This document shows positions 27,843-36,505 of a DNA stretch of 64,000 nucleotides, one piece after another. Made by a program: the position numbers and the translations under genes. The notes under the pieces are model-generated. The model was not told the DNA's origin. It searched no databases and saw nothing but the letters and a program-made list of their open reading frames with translations. Source of the stretch: Mesorhizobium liriopis (GTDB taxonomy: Bacteria > Pseudomonadota > Alphaproteobacteria > Rhizobiales > Rhizobiaceae); the NCBI RefSeq assembly GCF_024053505.1, contig NZ_JAMXQS010000003.1, positions 186,001-250,000 on the forward strand, in the 5' to 3' direction. Every line of letters starts with the position of its first letter. Position 1 is the first letter of the stretch.

Positions 27843-28517
27843 ATGGATCTCGCTTCGACCTTCTTCAACCTCGACGTTCTCGCGCGCTCCTGGCCGCTGC
27901 TGCTCGACGGGCTTGGCCGCACGATCCTCCTCGGCGCCTTGTCCATCGTGCTCGGCCTCGTTGGCGGTCTGTTTCTGGCGCTCATCCGCCTTTACGCGCC
28001 GCAGCCCTTCCGGTTTCTGGCCATCGCCTATATCGACGTCTTTCGCGCTTTGCCGGTGCTCGTCTGGCTGGTCATCGTTTACTACGCTTTCCCATTCCTC
28101 GGCCTGAGGCTTTCGCCCTTCGCCTCGGCCTGTCTGGCGCTTTCGACCGTTTCCGCTGCCTACACGGCCGAAATCTATCGCGCCGGCATCCAGGCCATTC
28201 CGCTCGGTCAGTTCGAGGCTGCCTATTCGATCGGCCTCAACGCATTCGACCGCATGCGCGACGTGATCCTCCCGCAGGCCATCCGCATCGTCATTCCGCC
28301 GCTCACCAACAACTCGATCAATGTGATGAAAGACACGGCGCTCGCCTCCGTGGTCGCGCTGCCGGATCTGCTCAAGCAGGCAACGCAGGCCCAGGCGCTT
28401 GCCGCCAATCCGAGCCCGCTGATCGGGGCGGCTGTTCTCTATCTGCTTCTGCTTTTGCCCCTCGTCCGGCTCGTGGCTGTGTATGAAGAGCGGTTTCGCC
28501 GCAAGGGAGCCCGCTGA
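27843..28517 (+). CDS. Amino-acid ABC importer, permease
   Basis: 224-residue HisM/GlnP-type permease with five or so membrane segments and the EAA motif FEAAYSIGLNAFDRMRDVILPQAIR. Starts at ATG 27843, with a GTG two codons upstream (27837) as an alternative; ribosome binding signals are weak for both. The stop shares one base with the start of the ATPase gene (TGATG). One permease gene only, so the channel would be a homodimer. Confidence 0.92.
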   Translation: MDLASTFFNLDVLARSWPLLLDGLGRTILLGALSIVLGLVGGLFLALIRLYAPQPFRFLAIAYIDVFRALPVLVWLVIVYYAFPFLGLRLSPFASACLALSTVSAAYTAEIYRAGIQAIPLGQFEAAYSIGLNAFDRMRDVILPQAIRIVIPPLTNNSINVMKDTALASVVALPDLLKQATQAQALAANPSPLIGAAVLYLLLLLPLVRLVAVYEERFRRKGAR

Positions 28518-29257
28518 TGAGTGCCGCGCCCCTGATCCGCATGCGAAACGTCGGCAAGCGCTTCGGCGAATTCAACGCGCTGAAGAACGTGTCGCTGGAT
28601 ATCTTCGCTGGCGAAGTGGTGGTGCTGCTCGGACCTTCCGGGTCCGGCAAGTCGACCTTGATCCGCTGCATCAACCATCTCGAAGACTATGACAGCGGCG
28701 ATGTGTTCGTGGGCGATATACGCGTCGAGCGCGGACGCAACCTGCTTGCCGTCCGCCAGCAAACAGGAATGGTGTTTCAAAGCTTCAACCTGTTTCCCAA
28801 CCTGTCCGTGCTCGACAATGTGGCGCTCGGGCCCGTGCGGGTGAAGAAGCAGTCATGGGATGGGGCCCGAACCAGGGCGCGCGAACTCCTGCATCGTGTC
28901 GGCATCGCCGATCAGGCGGAGAAATATCCGGCTCAGCTTTCAGGCGGGCAGCAGCAACGCGTCGGCATCGCGCGCGCGCTCGCCATGGAACCGCGCATCC
29001 TGCTTTTCGATGAGCCCACTTCCGCGCTCGATCCCGAAATGGTGGGCGAGGTGCTCGACGTGATCAAGAGGCTCGCCCATGGCGGCGTGACGATGATTCT
29101 CGTCACCCATGAAATGGGGTTCGCCCGTCAGGTCGCCGACCGTATCGTTTTCATGGAAGCCGGCGAAATCCGCGAGATTGCCGACCCACAGACCTTCTTT
29201 TCCTCGACCACGAACGAGCGCGCCCGCGCCTTTCTCGACGCCGTGCTCAACCACTGA
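28517..29257 (+). CDS. Amino-acid ABC importer, ATP-binding protein (GlnQ-like)
   Basis: 246-residue ATPase with Walker A GPSGSGKST, Q-loop VFQSFNLFPN, signature LSGGQQQRVGIARAL, Walker B ILLFDEPTSALDPEM and H-loop VTHEMGFARQVADR: the polar amino acid transporter class. Overlaps the permease stop by one base. The class V aminotransferase-fold gene follows after 35 bases. Confidence 0.94.
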   Translation: MSAAPLIRMRNVGKRFGEFNALKNVSLDIFAGEVVVLLGPSGSGKSTLIRCINHLEDYDSGDVFVGDIRVERGRNLLAVRQQTGMVFQSFNLFPNLSVLDNVALGPVRVKKQSWDGARTRARELLHRVGIADQAEKYPAQLSGGQQQRVGIARALAMEPRILLFDEPTSALDPEMVGEVLDVIKRLAHGGVTMILVTHEMGFARQVADRIVFMEAGEIREIADPQTFFSSTTNERARAFLDAVLNH

Positions 29258-29292
29258 GCTCCGGCTGATACGCCTTCAAGGACAGCCCAACC

Positions 29293-30507
29293 ATGCTCGA
29301 TCTTTCCTATGTGCGCAGCCAATTCCCTGCCCTTTCGGGCGAATGGGCCTTTATGGACAATGCGGGCGGCTCGCAGGTGCTGAAATCCGTTGCCGACCGT
29401 GTGTCGGACTATCTCCTCACTTCGAACGTCCAGACCGGTGCGAGCTACGCACCGAGCCAGGAATCGACGCGGCGGGTGGGCGAAAGCCGCAACGCCTTTG
29501 CCCGCTTCATGAACTGCGCGCCGAACGAGATCGTGATGGGCCCCTCCACCACGATCCTGATCCGCTTTCTATCGGAAGCCATGACCGGACGCCTCCAGCC
29601 GGGCGACGAGATCATCCTGACCAACGTCGATCACGAAGCCAATATCGGCCCCTGGCTGCGCCACGAGGGCCGGGGCGTCACCGTCAAGTGGTGGCGCTGT
29701 GACCCCGAAACCTTCGAGCTCGACCTCGACGATCTGCGCGGCCTGATGAGCGAGCGCACCAAGCTCGTCTGCGTGACGCATGCTTCCAACATCCTCGGCA
29801 CGATCAACCCGATCCGGGAGATCGCGGACATCGCGCATGAAGCGGGCGCGGAACTCTGCGTCGATGCGGTGGCCTATGCGCCGCACCGCGCCATCGACGT
29901 GAAGGCACTCGATGCCGACTACTATATCTTCAGCGTCTACAAGGTGTTCGGGCCCCACCATGCGGTGATGTTCGGCAAGCGCGAGAAGCTGGAAGCGCTC
30001 GACAATATCTACCACTACTTCTTCGATAAATCGCGGGTACCTCACAAGCTCGAACCCGGCAACATCAATTATGAATGCGCCTGGGGTTCGATCGGCGCGG
30101 TCGATTATGTCGAGGAGCTCGGCCGTCAGGCCAATGGCAGCACCGGCCGCGCGGCAATCGAGGCGGGCTTCGAGGCGATCACCGAGCAGGAACGGAAACT
30201 CACCGGAAAGCTCCTCGACTTCTTTCAAAGCCGAAACTCGGTGCGCGTGATCGGTCGCGCCACAGACGCACCAGCCGAGCGCGTTTCGACAGTCAGCTTC
30301 ACCGTGGAGAACACGGACTCGGCCGCAGTGGTGGAAGCCGTGGACAGGCATCACATCGGCATCCGCTTCGGCGACTTCTATGCCCGCCGCATCGTCGAGG
30401 AGCATGGGTTGCTCGGCAATCACGGCGTGGTGCGGGTATCGATGATCCACTACAACACCGAAGCCGAGGTCGATCGCCTGATCCAAGCTCTCGAGCCCAG
30501 CCTTTGA
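29293..30507 (+). CDS. Class V aminotransferase-fold protein (cysteine desulfurase-like, no catalytic Cys)
   Basis: 404-residue PLP enzyme of fold type I, class V. The PLP lysine is in YIFSVYKVFGPHH, and the phosphate/Asp region is AGAELCVDAVAYAPHR. It resembles the cysteine-desulfurase-like VC1184 group. The position that holds the sulfur-accepting Cys in SufS/CsdA is here RFGDFYARRIV, with no Cys, so it is unlikely to be a desulfurase. Its place between an amino acid importer and a hydantoinase points to a PLP-dependent reaction on the imported compound, such as lyase, transaminase or epimerase chemistry. That is inference. Confidence 0.88.
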   Translation: MLDLSYVRSQFPALSGEWAFMDNAGGSQVLKSVADRVSDYLLTSNVQTGASYAPSQESTRRVGESRNAFARFMNCAPNEIVMGPSTTILIRFLSEAMTGRLQPGDEIILTNVDHEANIGPWLRHEGRGVTVKWWRCDPETFELDLDDLRGLMSERTKLVCVTHASNILGTINPIREIADIAHEAGAELCVDAVAYAPHRAIDVKALDADYYIFSVYKVFGPHHAVMFGKREKLEALDNIYHYFFDKSRVPHKLEPGNINYECAWGSIGAVDYVEELGRQANGSTGRAAIEAGFEAITEQERKLTGKLLDFFQSRNSVRVIGRATDAPAERVSTVSFTVENTDSAAVVEAVDRHHIGIRFGDFYARRIVEEHGLLGNHGVVRVSMIHYNTEAEVDRLIQALEPSL

Positions 30508-31967
30508 GCACGACCGTGGCTTACGATCTTCTTATCCGCAGCGGCACGGTCGCGACCGCGAGCGATGTGTTTCAGGCCGACGTCGCGGTCCACGATGGTA
30601 CCATCGTAGCGATCGGCAGGAATCTCGGTGAGGCGTCGCGCGTGATCGACGCCACGGACCGGCTTGTCCTGCCGGGCGGCATAGACAGTCATGTTCACAT
30701 CTCGCAGCCATCGGGCGACGGCATCGTCATGGCCGACGATTTCGAGTCCGGCACGCGCTCAGCTCTCTTCGGCGGCAACACCACGGTGATGCCGTTCTGC
30801 CTGCAGACAAAGGGCCAGAGCTTGCGCGAGGCGCTTTCCTGGTATCACGGCCTGGCGGAAGGCCAGTGCTACACGGATGTGTCCTTCCACCTTATCCTGA
30901 CCGACCCCAGCGCCGCGGTGCTCGGGCAGGAACTGCCTGCGCTTGTCGCCGACGGTTACACCTCGCTCAAGGTCTTCATGACCTATGAGGATCTCAGGCT
31001 GAACGACGCGCAGATTCTGGGTGTGATGGATACCGCCCGCCGCACCGGCGCGCTGGTGATGGTCCACTGCGAGAACGAGGATGCGATCCGCTATCTCGTC
31101 AATGCGCATGAGCATCGCGGCGATGTTCGCCCGCTGGCGCATGCCACGACACGACCGACGGCGGTCGAGCGCGAAGCGACCCATCGCGCCGTGTCGCTGG
31201 CCGAAGTGGTGAATGTGCCAGTGGTCATCGTCCATGTCTCAAACGGCGAAGCCATCGCAGAAATTCGGGCCGCCCGCGGCCGTGGACGCAAGGTCGTAGC
31301 TGAAACCTGCCCGCAATATCTGATGCTGACAGCCAAGGACCTCGATGGCATGGACTGGGAGGGCGCGAAATTCGTTTGCTCGCCGCCGCCCCGGGATGAG
31401 GCAGCGCAGGCCGCCTGCTGGGTCGGGCTCGAGCAGAACGACTTCGATCTCTTTTCATCCGACCATTGCCCGTTCCGCTACGACGACCCGCACGGCAAAC
31501 TGAACCCGAGAGGACGGCAGAGCTTCAGGCACGTGCCCAACGGCATTCCCGGTGTGGAAACGCGCCTGCCGATCCTTTTCTCGGAAGGCGTCGTCAAGGG
31601 CCGCATCACGCTCGAACGCTTCGTGGCCCTGACTTCCACCAACCATGCCAGGCTTTACGGCCTTTCGCGCAAGGGCTCGATCGCGGTGGGCATGGATGCC
31701 GACATCGCCATCTGGGACCCGAAGGCGAAACGCACGATCCGCCACGCCGACCTCCACGACGGCGCCGATTACACACCCTATGAGGGGCTGGAAGTGACCG
31801 GCTGGCCGACCACCGTGTTGCTCGGCGGGAAGATCATGGTCGAAAACGACGCGCTTATCGGAACGAAGGGCAGCGGGACCCATGTCGCGCGGGCACTTTC
31901 GTCGCTGGCCAAGCCCTTGGAAACCAGCTTCAATGTCGGCACGTTCCATCCGACACGGCTTGCCTAG
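30504..31967 (+). CDS. Dihydropyrimidinase / hydantoinase
   Basis: 487-residue cyclic amidohydrolase. All binuclear metal ligands are visible: HVH in GGIDSHVHISQP, the carbamylated Lys in YTSLKVFMTYE, His in MVHCENED and VIVHVSNG, and Asp in FSSDHCPF. The family hydrolyses dihydropyrimidines or 5-substituted hydantoins to N-carbamoyl amino acids. No ATG is available at the right place: TTG 30504 overlaps the previous stop (TTGA) and gives MSTTVAYDLLIRSG, while GTG 30516 is an alternative. The frame is open far upstream inside the previous gene, but that part is not coding. No N-carbamoylase gene is seen in the window. Confidence 0.92.
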   Translation: MSTTVAYDLLIRSGTVATASDVFQADVAVHDGTIVAIGRNLGEASRVIDATDRLVLPGGIDSHVHISQPSGDGIVMADDFESGTRSALFGGNTTVMPFCLQTKGQSLREALSWYHGLAEGQCYTDVSFHLILTDPSAAVLGQELPALVADGYTSLKVFMTYEDLRLNDAQILGVMDTARRTGALVMVHCENEDAIRYLVNAHEHRGDVRPLAHATTRPTAVEREATHRAVSLAEVVNVPVVIVHVSNGEAIAEIRAARGRGRKVVAETCPQYLMLTAKDLDGMDWEGAKFVCSPPPRDEAAQAACWVGLEQNDFDLFSSDHCPFRYDDPHGKLNPRGRQSFRHVPNGIPGVETRLPILFSEGVVKGRITLERFVALTSTNHARLYGLSRKGSIAVGMDADIAIWDPKAKRTIRHADLHDGADYTPYEGLEVTGWPTTVLLGGKIMVENDALIGTKGSGTHVARALSSLAKPLETSFNVGTFHPTRLA

Positions 31968-32101
31968 ATCAACGCTGAATTTCGGGGGCGAAAGTCTGGC
32001 AAGCACTCAAGCGCACTTCAATCGCGGCAAGCGACACTGCCTGCGTCCGCATAGTCGACCCTGAAACCACCGGCTCCCGTCCACCGGCGCATGATGTGGG
32101 G

Positions 32102-32527
32102 CTACTGGCCGGCGCGCCTTGTCGCATAAGCGGCGCGCGCTGCCTCCATGCGTGGGCTGTTGACCATGACCCATTCGGCAAGCGCTCTGACGGGCTCGAG
32201 AAATTCACGCCCCAGATCAGTCAAAGCATACTCGACTTGCGGTGGCGTCACAGGTGTCACCGTTCGCGAGACGAACCCGTGTTCTTCCAAGTCGCGGAGC
32301 GTCGAGGCGAGCATTTTCTGACTGATCTCGCCGATCTCGCGACGCAGCGCGTTGAAACGGCGCGGGCCTTTTCCGAGCACCCGCACGATCAGCATCGACC
32401 ACTTGTCGCTGGTGCGCGCCAGCGTTCGACTGATGTGCTCACAGGCTGCCACATTGTGCGTCTCACGCTCGTGAGCGGTTTCCAAAGGGTTATCTGGTGT
32501 CGCCACGGTGCCTCCTTGTGCGCCCAA
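32102..32527 (-). CDS. HxlR-family transcriptional regulator (with flavin reductase)
   Basis: 141-residue winged-helix protein of the HxlR type. An N-terminal Cys lies in VAACEHISRTL, then KWSMLIVRVLGKGPRRFNAL, REIGEISQKMLASTLRDLEE (recognition region) and the wing VEYALTDLG. Many HxlR proteins sense electrophiles or oxidants through this N-terminal Cys. It is divergent from the NAD(P)H-dependent FMN reductase at 32580, with a near-perfect inverted repeat between them, so it probably controls that gene and itself. Confidence 0.92.
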   Translation of the reverse strand: MGAQGGTVATPDNPLETAHERETHNVAACEHISRTLARTSDKWSMLIVRVLGKGPRRFNALRREIGEISQKMLASTLRDLEEHGFVSRTVTPVTPPQVEYALTDLGREFLEPVRALAEWVMVNSPRMEAARAAYATRRAGQ

Positions 32528-32537
32528 TTGCGATCCG

Positions 32538-32566
32538 TAATTAGGTTTCTGTTGTAAACCTGATTA
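32538..32566. promoter_or_regulatory. Candidate HxlR operator
   Basis: TAATTAGGTTT (32538-32548) and AAACCTGATTA (32556-32566) are inverted repeats matching at 10 of 11 positions with a 7-base spacer. They fill most of the 52-base gap between the divergent HxlR and FMN-reductase genes. AT-rich palindromes between such pairs are typical HxlR sites. Confidence 0.7.
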
Positions 32567-32579
32567 CACGAGGAACCTG

Positions 32580-33170
32580 ATGACAACCAAGCCCCGAATA
32601 GCGCTCATCATCGGATCGACGCGTCCGACGCGCTTCGCGGACGTGCCTGCCCAATGGATGTTGAAACAAACTCAGGCACGCAATGACATGGAGGTCGAGG
32701 TTGTCGACCTGCGCGATCATCCGATGCCGTTCTTCGATGAAGCAGCGTCCAACCTGTGGGCCCCAAGCGAGAACCCTGAAGCCGTTCGATGGCAGCAAAC
32801 AATCGGGAAATTTGATGGCTTCATCTTCGTGGTTGCCGAGTACAACCATTCGATCACGGGCGTTCTGAAGAACGCGCTCGACCAGGCCTACAAGGAATGG
32901 AACCGCAAGCCGTTCACTGCGATCGGATATGGCGGCACGGGTGGTGCACGTGCAGTCGAGCACCTGCGCGGCATCGGCGTTGAGCTTCAGATGGTTTCCA
33001 CGAAGTCTGCTGTCCATATTGGCGGCGGCGACTTCATGGCGATCCACCCATATTTCGGCAAACAGTCGATCGAATCGATCGAAGCGAACCTGCTTCCCTC
33101 CGCCACTGCAGCATTGGATGAGCTCGTTTGGTGGGCCAAAGCGACCATTGCGGCGCGTGCCACCGTCTAA
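32580..33170 (+). CDS. NAD(P)H-dependent FMN reductase (flavodoxin-like)
   Basis: 196-residue flavoprotein of the NADPH-dependent FMN reductase/azoreductase family. It has the phosphate loop IIGSTRPTRFADVPAQW, the isoalloxazine-contacting AEYNHSITGVLKNALD, and GYGGTGGARAVEHLR. ATG 32580 follows ACGAGGAACCTG. It is likely an oxidative or quinone stress enzyme controlled by the divergent HxlR regulator. Confidence 0.92.
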   Translation: MTTKPRIALIIGSTRPTRFADVPAQWMLKQTQARNDMEVEVVDLRDHPMPFFDEAASNLWAPSENPEAVRWQQTIGKFDGFIFVVAEYNHSITGVLKNALDQAYKEWNRKPFTAIGYGGTGGARAVEHLRGIGVELQMVSTKSAVHIGGGDFMAIHPYFGKQSIESIEANLLPSATAALDELVWWAKATIAARATV

Positions 33171-33183
33171 AGGCAACCCCATC

Positions 33184-33214
33184 GCCTCTGCCCGTATTCA
33201 AGTTGGGCAGAGGC
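33184..33214. terminator. Perfect 10-bp hairpin between convergent genes
   Basis: GCCTCTGCCC (33184-33193) pairs with GGGCAGAGGC (33205-33214) across an 11-base loop just after the FMN-reductase stop. There is no T-tract, so it may act as an mRNA end or a weak terminator. It lies 14 bases after the stop codon. Confidence 0.55.
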
Positions 33215-33334
33215 GTCACAACCTGCGGTCTGTCATTTTCGAGCGGAACTCACACAGGCGGTTCCGGGGACGCATCATAGCAACCGACCTCTATCTGCAG
33301 GCCACAGCACTCTCCGGTTCATGGCCTGCAACAG

Positions 33335-33742
33335 CTATCGGTCAGCTTTCGCCTGATCGAAGTTGGTGCTCGCTCGCTCAATGTCAGGACCGTGCGTAAG
33401 CGCCCAGGCGCATAAGGCCTCGAACGGCTGCCGCAACGAGTGGCCAAGCGGTGTGATCGTGTACTCCACGCCGATCGGCGCGGTCGGCAGGACCGTCCGG
33501 GTGACGAGACCATTTCGTTCCAGCCGCTTCAAGGCGTCAGCAAGCGCCTTGTGCGTGATGCCGTTCAGCCGTCGCTTGATTTCGTTGAACCGTGCCGGCT
33601 TGGGGCACAACACGGTCAGGATCAGGATCGTCCACTTATCCGCGATCCGATCCAGAACTGGCCGGATGCGGACCATCTCCACGCATGCCTGCGCCGACAA
33701 ACGCTCAAGCTCGGTATAGTCCGTCATATCTAGGCTCTTCAA
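33335..33742 (-). CDS. HxlR-family transcriptional regulator (with SDR)
   Basis: 135-residue HxlR protein: VLDRIADKWTILILTVLCPKPARFNEI, RRLNGITHKALADALKRLER and wing GVEYTITPLG. A Cys near residue 20 (AQACVEM) occupies the usual sensor position. The start is uncertain: ATG 33742 or ATG 33727, the latter overlapping an ATATCTAGG element. It is divergent from the SDR at 33810 and probably regulates it. Only distantly similar to the HxlR protein at 32102, so not a recent duplicate. Confidence 0.9.
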   Translation of the reverse strand: MKSLDMTDYTELERLSAQACVEMVRIRPVLDRIADKWTILILTVLCPKPARFNEIKRRLNGITHKALADALKRLERNGLVTRTVLPTAPIGVEYTITPLGHSLRQPFEALCAWALTHGPDIERASTNFDQAKADR

Positions 33743-33757
33743 AGTGCGTTCTTGCGA

Positions 33758-33780
33758 CTAGATACCCGTCGTATATCTGG
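33758..33780. promoter_or_regulatory. Candidate HxlR operator
   Basis: CTAGATAC (33758-33765) and GTATATCTGG (33771-33780) form an imperfect inverted repeat in the gap between the second HxlR gene and the SDR. A third related half-site, ATATCTAGG, lies at 33726-33734. The match is weaker than at 32538. Confidence 0.4.
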
Positions 33781-33809
33781 ATGCCATCGCTGAGCAAGGA
33801 GCATGTGCG

Positions 33810-34541
33810 ATGGCAAGAGTTGAGAACAAGACCGCTCTCGTGATCGGGGGCGCCAAGGGCATCGGTCTGGCGGTCGCCGAACGCCTGTCGCGTGAAGGGG
33901 CGACCGTCTTTCTGACCGGGCGAAGGACCGAAGAGGTCGAGGCCGCCGCTCGCAAACTGGGCCCGCAGGCCCGCGGCTTGGTGGCCGATGCCGGCGCGCC
34001 GGAAGACCTGTCGCGCGCTGTCGCGGCGGTCATGGAGGCGCGCGGACGCTTGGACCTTCTCGTTCTGAATGCCGGCCTGTCCGAGCCAGCCTCGATCGCG
34101 GACCAAACCCCCGAGCACTTCGATCGCCACTTCGGAGTGAACGTGCGTGGCATGGTCTTCGGCCTCAAGGCGGCCTTACCCGCGATGGGTGATAGGGCCT
34201 CGGTGGTCCTGATGGGATCGATCGCGGACGTCATGGGCATCCCGCCCTACAGCACCTATGCGGCCACAAAGGCGGCAGTCCGATCATATGCGCGTTCCTG
34301 GGCCGCCGAACTCGCCCCTCGCGGCATCCGCGTCAACGTCGTGGCACCGGGTCCGACGGATACGGACATGATGGCGGCCGTGCCGGAAGAAGGACGTGCG
34401 GCACTGATTGCGCCCATTCCGCTGGGCCGCATGGCGCGCCCCGACGAGGTCGCCGCCGCGACGCTCTTCCTCCTCAGCGACGAGGCGAGCTTCATTACCG
34501 GTGCGGAACTCTGCGTCGATGGCGGGATGCAGCAAATTTAG
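33810..34541 (+). CDS. SDR family oxidoreductase
   Basis: 243-residue short-chain dehydrogenase. Cofactor loop GGAKGIGLAVAERL, NAG motif LNAGLSEPAS, catalytic YAATK and C-terminal GRMARPDEVAAATLFLLSDEA plus VDGGMQQI. An AAGGAG lies 8 bases before ATG 33810. Basic residues after the second strand (TGRRTEE) favour NADP(H). Regulated presumably by the divergent HxlR protein. Substrate unknown. Confidence 0.92.
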   Translation: MARVENKTALVIGGAKGIGLAVAERLSREGATVFLTGRRTEEVEAAARKLGPQARGLVADAGAPEDLSRAVAAVMEARGRLDLLVLNAGLSEPASIADQTPEHFDRHFGVNVRGMVFGLKAALPAMGDRASVVLMGSIADVMGIPPYSTYAATKAAVRSYARSWAAELAPRGIRVNVVAPGPTDTDMMAAVPEEGRAALIAPIPLGRMARPDEVAAATLFLLSDEASFITGAELCVDGGMQQI

Positions 34542-34919
34542 CAGCCGCCTTTTTTAAGCCATCGCATCTTTCTCCCACGTATTCATCTCTGAACGCACCG
34601 TCGGGTTCCATACCGACAACGTGGTTCAGACGGGTAGACGCAAACCGTCCGAAAGCGGTCCAAACGCTTTCGGCTCGACCCAGGCAAGCTGAGGCGTCCC
34701 AGAGGCTTCGAGAAGCACCTCAAAATGCTGTCGACAGACCGGTCAAGCATGGAAAGCTCACGTCCACTTCACAGCACTGTGCGGGTTGTCGTCCCGCACT
34801 CGCGCGTTACCCTATTTCGGTAATAGCGGTCCTGCGGCTTCACGCATGATTGGCACCGGTCTCAATCAAGCAAGGGCGCGCCTTGGCGCGTCCCAGCCAG
34901 ACAAGGACGATCCGTCTTG
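34542..34919. other. Gene-free stretch before the aldehyde oxidoreductase operon, with two hairpins
   Basis: No coding frame is convincing. Two perfect hairpins stand out: CCGAAAGCG (34649-34657) with CGCTTTCGG (34665-34673), and GTGCGGG (34779-34785) with CCCGCAC (34793-34799). They could be parts of a leader or small RNA upstream of the paoABC-type operon, but no promoter is clear. Confidence 0.4.
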
Positions 34920-35555
34920 ATGCAATCTCCCGGACAACTCGAACTCAACCGGCGCGACCTGCTCGTCAGCACGGCCGCAACCGTCGCCGTTTCCGCGGTG
35001 CCCGCAGCCGCCCAAGCCCAGAACTCGACAGGAGAAACCGTGCAGACCACGCGCATCAAACTAAGCGTCAATGGTAAGCCGCGCGAGTTGGAAGTCGACA
35101 CACGCACCACGCTGCTCGACGCGCTGCGCGAACACATGCAACTGACGGGCACCAAGAAAGGCTGTGATCACGGTCAGTGCGGCGCCTGCACGGTTCTGGT
35201 CGATGGCCGGCGCATCAACTCATGCCTGACATTGGCCTGGATGCATGAGAACGAGGAGGTCACCACGATCGAGGGCCTTGGTACCCCAGAAACCCTGCAT
35301 CCGATGCAGGCGGCCTTTGTGTCGCATGACGGCTACCAATGTGGCTACTGCACCCCGGGGCAAATCTGCTCGGCGATAGCCGTGCTCGATGAGATCAAGG
35401 CGGGCATACCGAGCCATGTCAGCGGCGACATCACAGCTGCGCCCGAGGCCACGGCATTGGAGATGCGGGAACGGATGAGCGGAAACATCTGCCGCTGCGG
35501 TGCCTATTCCAACATCGTCGATGCCATGACCGATGTCGCCGGGAGGCAGGCATGA
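34920..35555 (+). CDS. paoA: Periplasmic aldehyde oxidoreductase, [2Fe-2S] subunit (PaoA/YagT-like)
   Basis: 211-residue electron-transfer subunit with a Tat signal (NRRDLL near residues 10-15, hydrophobic stretch, AAAQA). Two [2Fe-2S] clusters are present: plant-type [15 protein letters not shown] with a further Cys at INSCL, and alpha-helical [11 protein letters not shown] with [12 protein letters not shown]. The ATG at 34920 is chosen over a TTG one codon upstream. It overlaps the FAD subunit as ATGA. With the next two genes it forms a heterotrimeric xanthine-oxidase-family enzyme that detoxifies aldehydes in the periplasm. Confidence 0.92.
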   Translation: MQSPGQLELNRRDLLVSTAATVAVSAVPAAAQAQNSTGETVQTTRIKLSVNGKPRELEVDTRTTLLDALREHMQLTGTKKGCDHGQCGACTVLVDGRRINSCLTLAWMHENEEVTTIEGLGTPETLHPMQAAFVSHDGYQCGYCTPGQICSAIAVLDEIKAGIPSHVSGDITAAPEATALEMRERMSGNICRCGAYSNIVDAMTDVAGRQA

Positions 35556-36502
35556 AAAGCTTCTCTTTCGAACGTGCTCAGTCTCCGGCGGACGCAGCAG
35601 CCGCTGCCGCGCGCCAACCCGACGCCAAGTTCATAGCAGGCGGCACCAATCTTCTCGATTTGATGAAGCTCGAGATTGAGGTGCCGACGCACCTGATCGA
35701 TGTGAACGGACTTGCACTCGACCGCATCGAGGACACGGAACAGGGCGGCATCCGGATCGGTGCGCTGATGCGCAACACCGATCTGGCTGCGCATGAACGC
35801 GTGCGGAGCGACTACGGGCTCCTGTCCCGCGCACTCCTCGCAGGCGCCTCGGGCCAGTTGCGCAACAAAGCGACGACCGCTGGCAACCTGCTTCAGCGCA
35901 CGCGATGCCCTTACTTCTACGACACCAACATGGCCTGCAACAAACGGCAGCCCGGCTCAGGCTGCTCGGCCATCGGCGGCTTCACGCGCCAGCTCGCCGT
36001 GGTGGGCGTCAGCGATGCCTGCATCGCCACCAATCCAAGCGACATGAATGTGGCCCTGCGTGCTTTGGATGCGACGGTCGAGACGGTGAAACCCGATGGC
36101 CAAACACGTGCGATCCCCATCGCCGACTTCCACAAGCTGCCCGGCGACACGCCGCATATCGAGACCGCTCTCGAACAGGGTGAATTGATCACGGCCGTGA
36201 CCTTGCCCAAGCCGCTTGGTGGTAAGCACATCTACCGCAAGGTCCGGGACCGTGCGTCCTATGCCTTTGCGCTCGTTTCGGTGGGAGCCGTGATCCAACC
36301 AGACGGCACGGGGCGCTTCGCAGTAGGTGGTGTCGCGCACAAGCCGTGGCGAGTGGAGGAGGCTGAAAGCGAGCTGTCGCGCGGTGCGCCAGCCGTTTCG
36401 CAACGCCTTTTCGCGGACGCCAAGCCCACCAACGAAAACCGTTTCAAGCTGGCGTTGACCACACGAGCGCTGGCCTCAGTGGTCGAAGAGGCGAGGACCT
36501 GA
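35552..36502 (+). CDS. paoB: Periplasmic aldehyde oxidoreductase, FAD subunit (PaoB/YagS-like)
   Basis: 316-residue FAD-binding subunit. FAD-loop motifs are [14 protein letters not shown] and [14 protein letters not shown]. It also has the extra cysteine cluster diagnostic of PaoB (RTRCPYFYD, then [15 protein letters not shown]), which binds a [4Fe-4S] cluster in the E. coli enzyme. Translationally coupled to paoA (ATGA) and followed 3 bases later by the molybdenum subunit. It has no signal peptide, so it would be exported with the Tat-targeted PaoA. Confidence 0.92.
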   Translation: MKSFSFERAQSPADAAAAAARQPDAKFIAGGTNLLDLMKLEIEVPTHLIDVNGLALDRIEDTEQGGIRIGALMRNTDLAAHERVRSDYGLLSRALLAGASGQLRNKATTAGNLLQRTRCPYFYDTNMACNKRQPGSGCSAIGGFTRQLAVVGVSDACIATNPSDMNVALRALDATVETVKPDGQTRAIPIADFHKLPGDTPHIETALEQGELITAVTLPKPLGGKHIYRKVRDRASYAFALVSVGAVIQPDGTGRFAVGGVAHKPWRVEEAESELSRGAPAVSQRLFADAKPTNENRFKLALTTRALASVVEEART

Positions 36503-36505
36503 GCC

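Noticed and set aside
30075-30503. N-terminal extension of the hydantoinase by 143 codons
   Set aside because: It overlaps the class V aminotransferase-fold gene in another frame and the amidohydrolase homology begins only after 30504.
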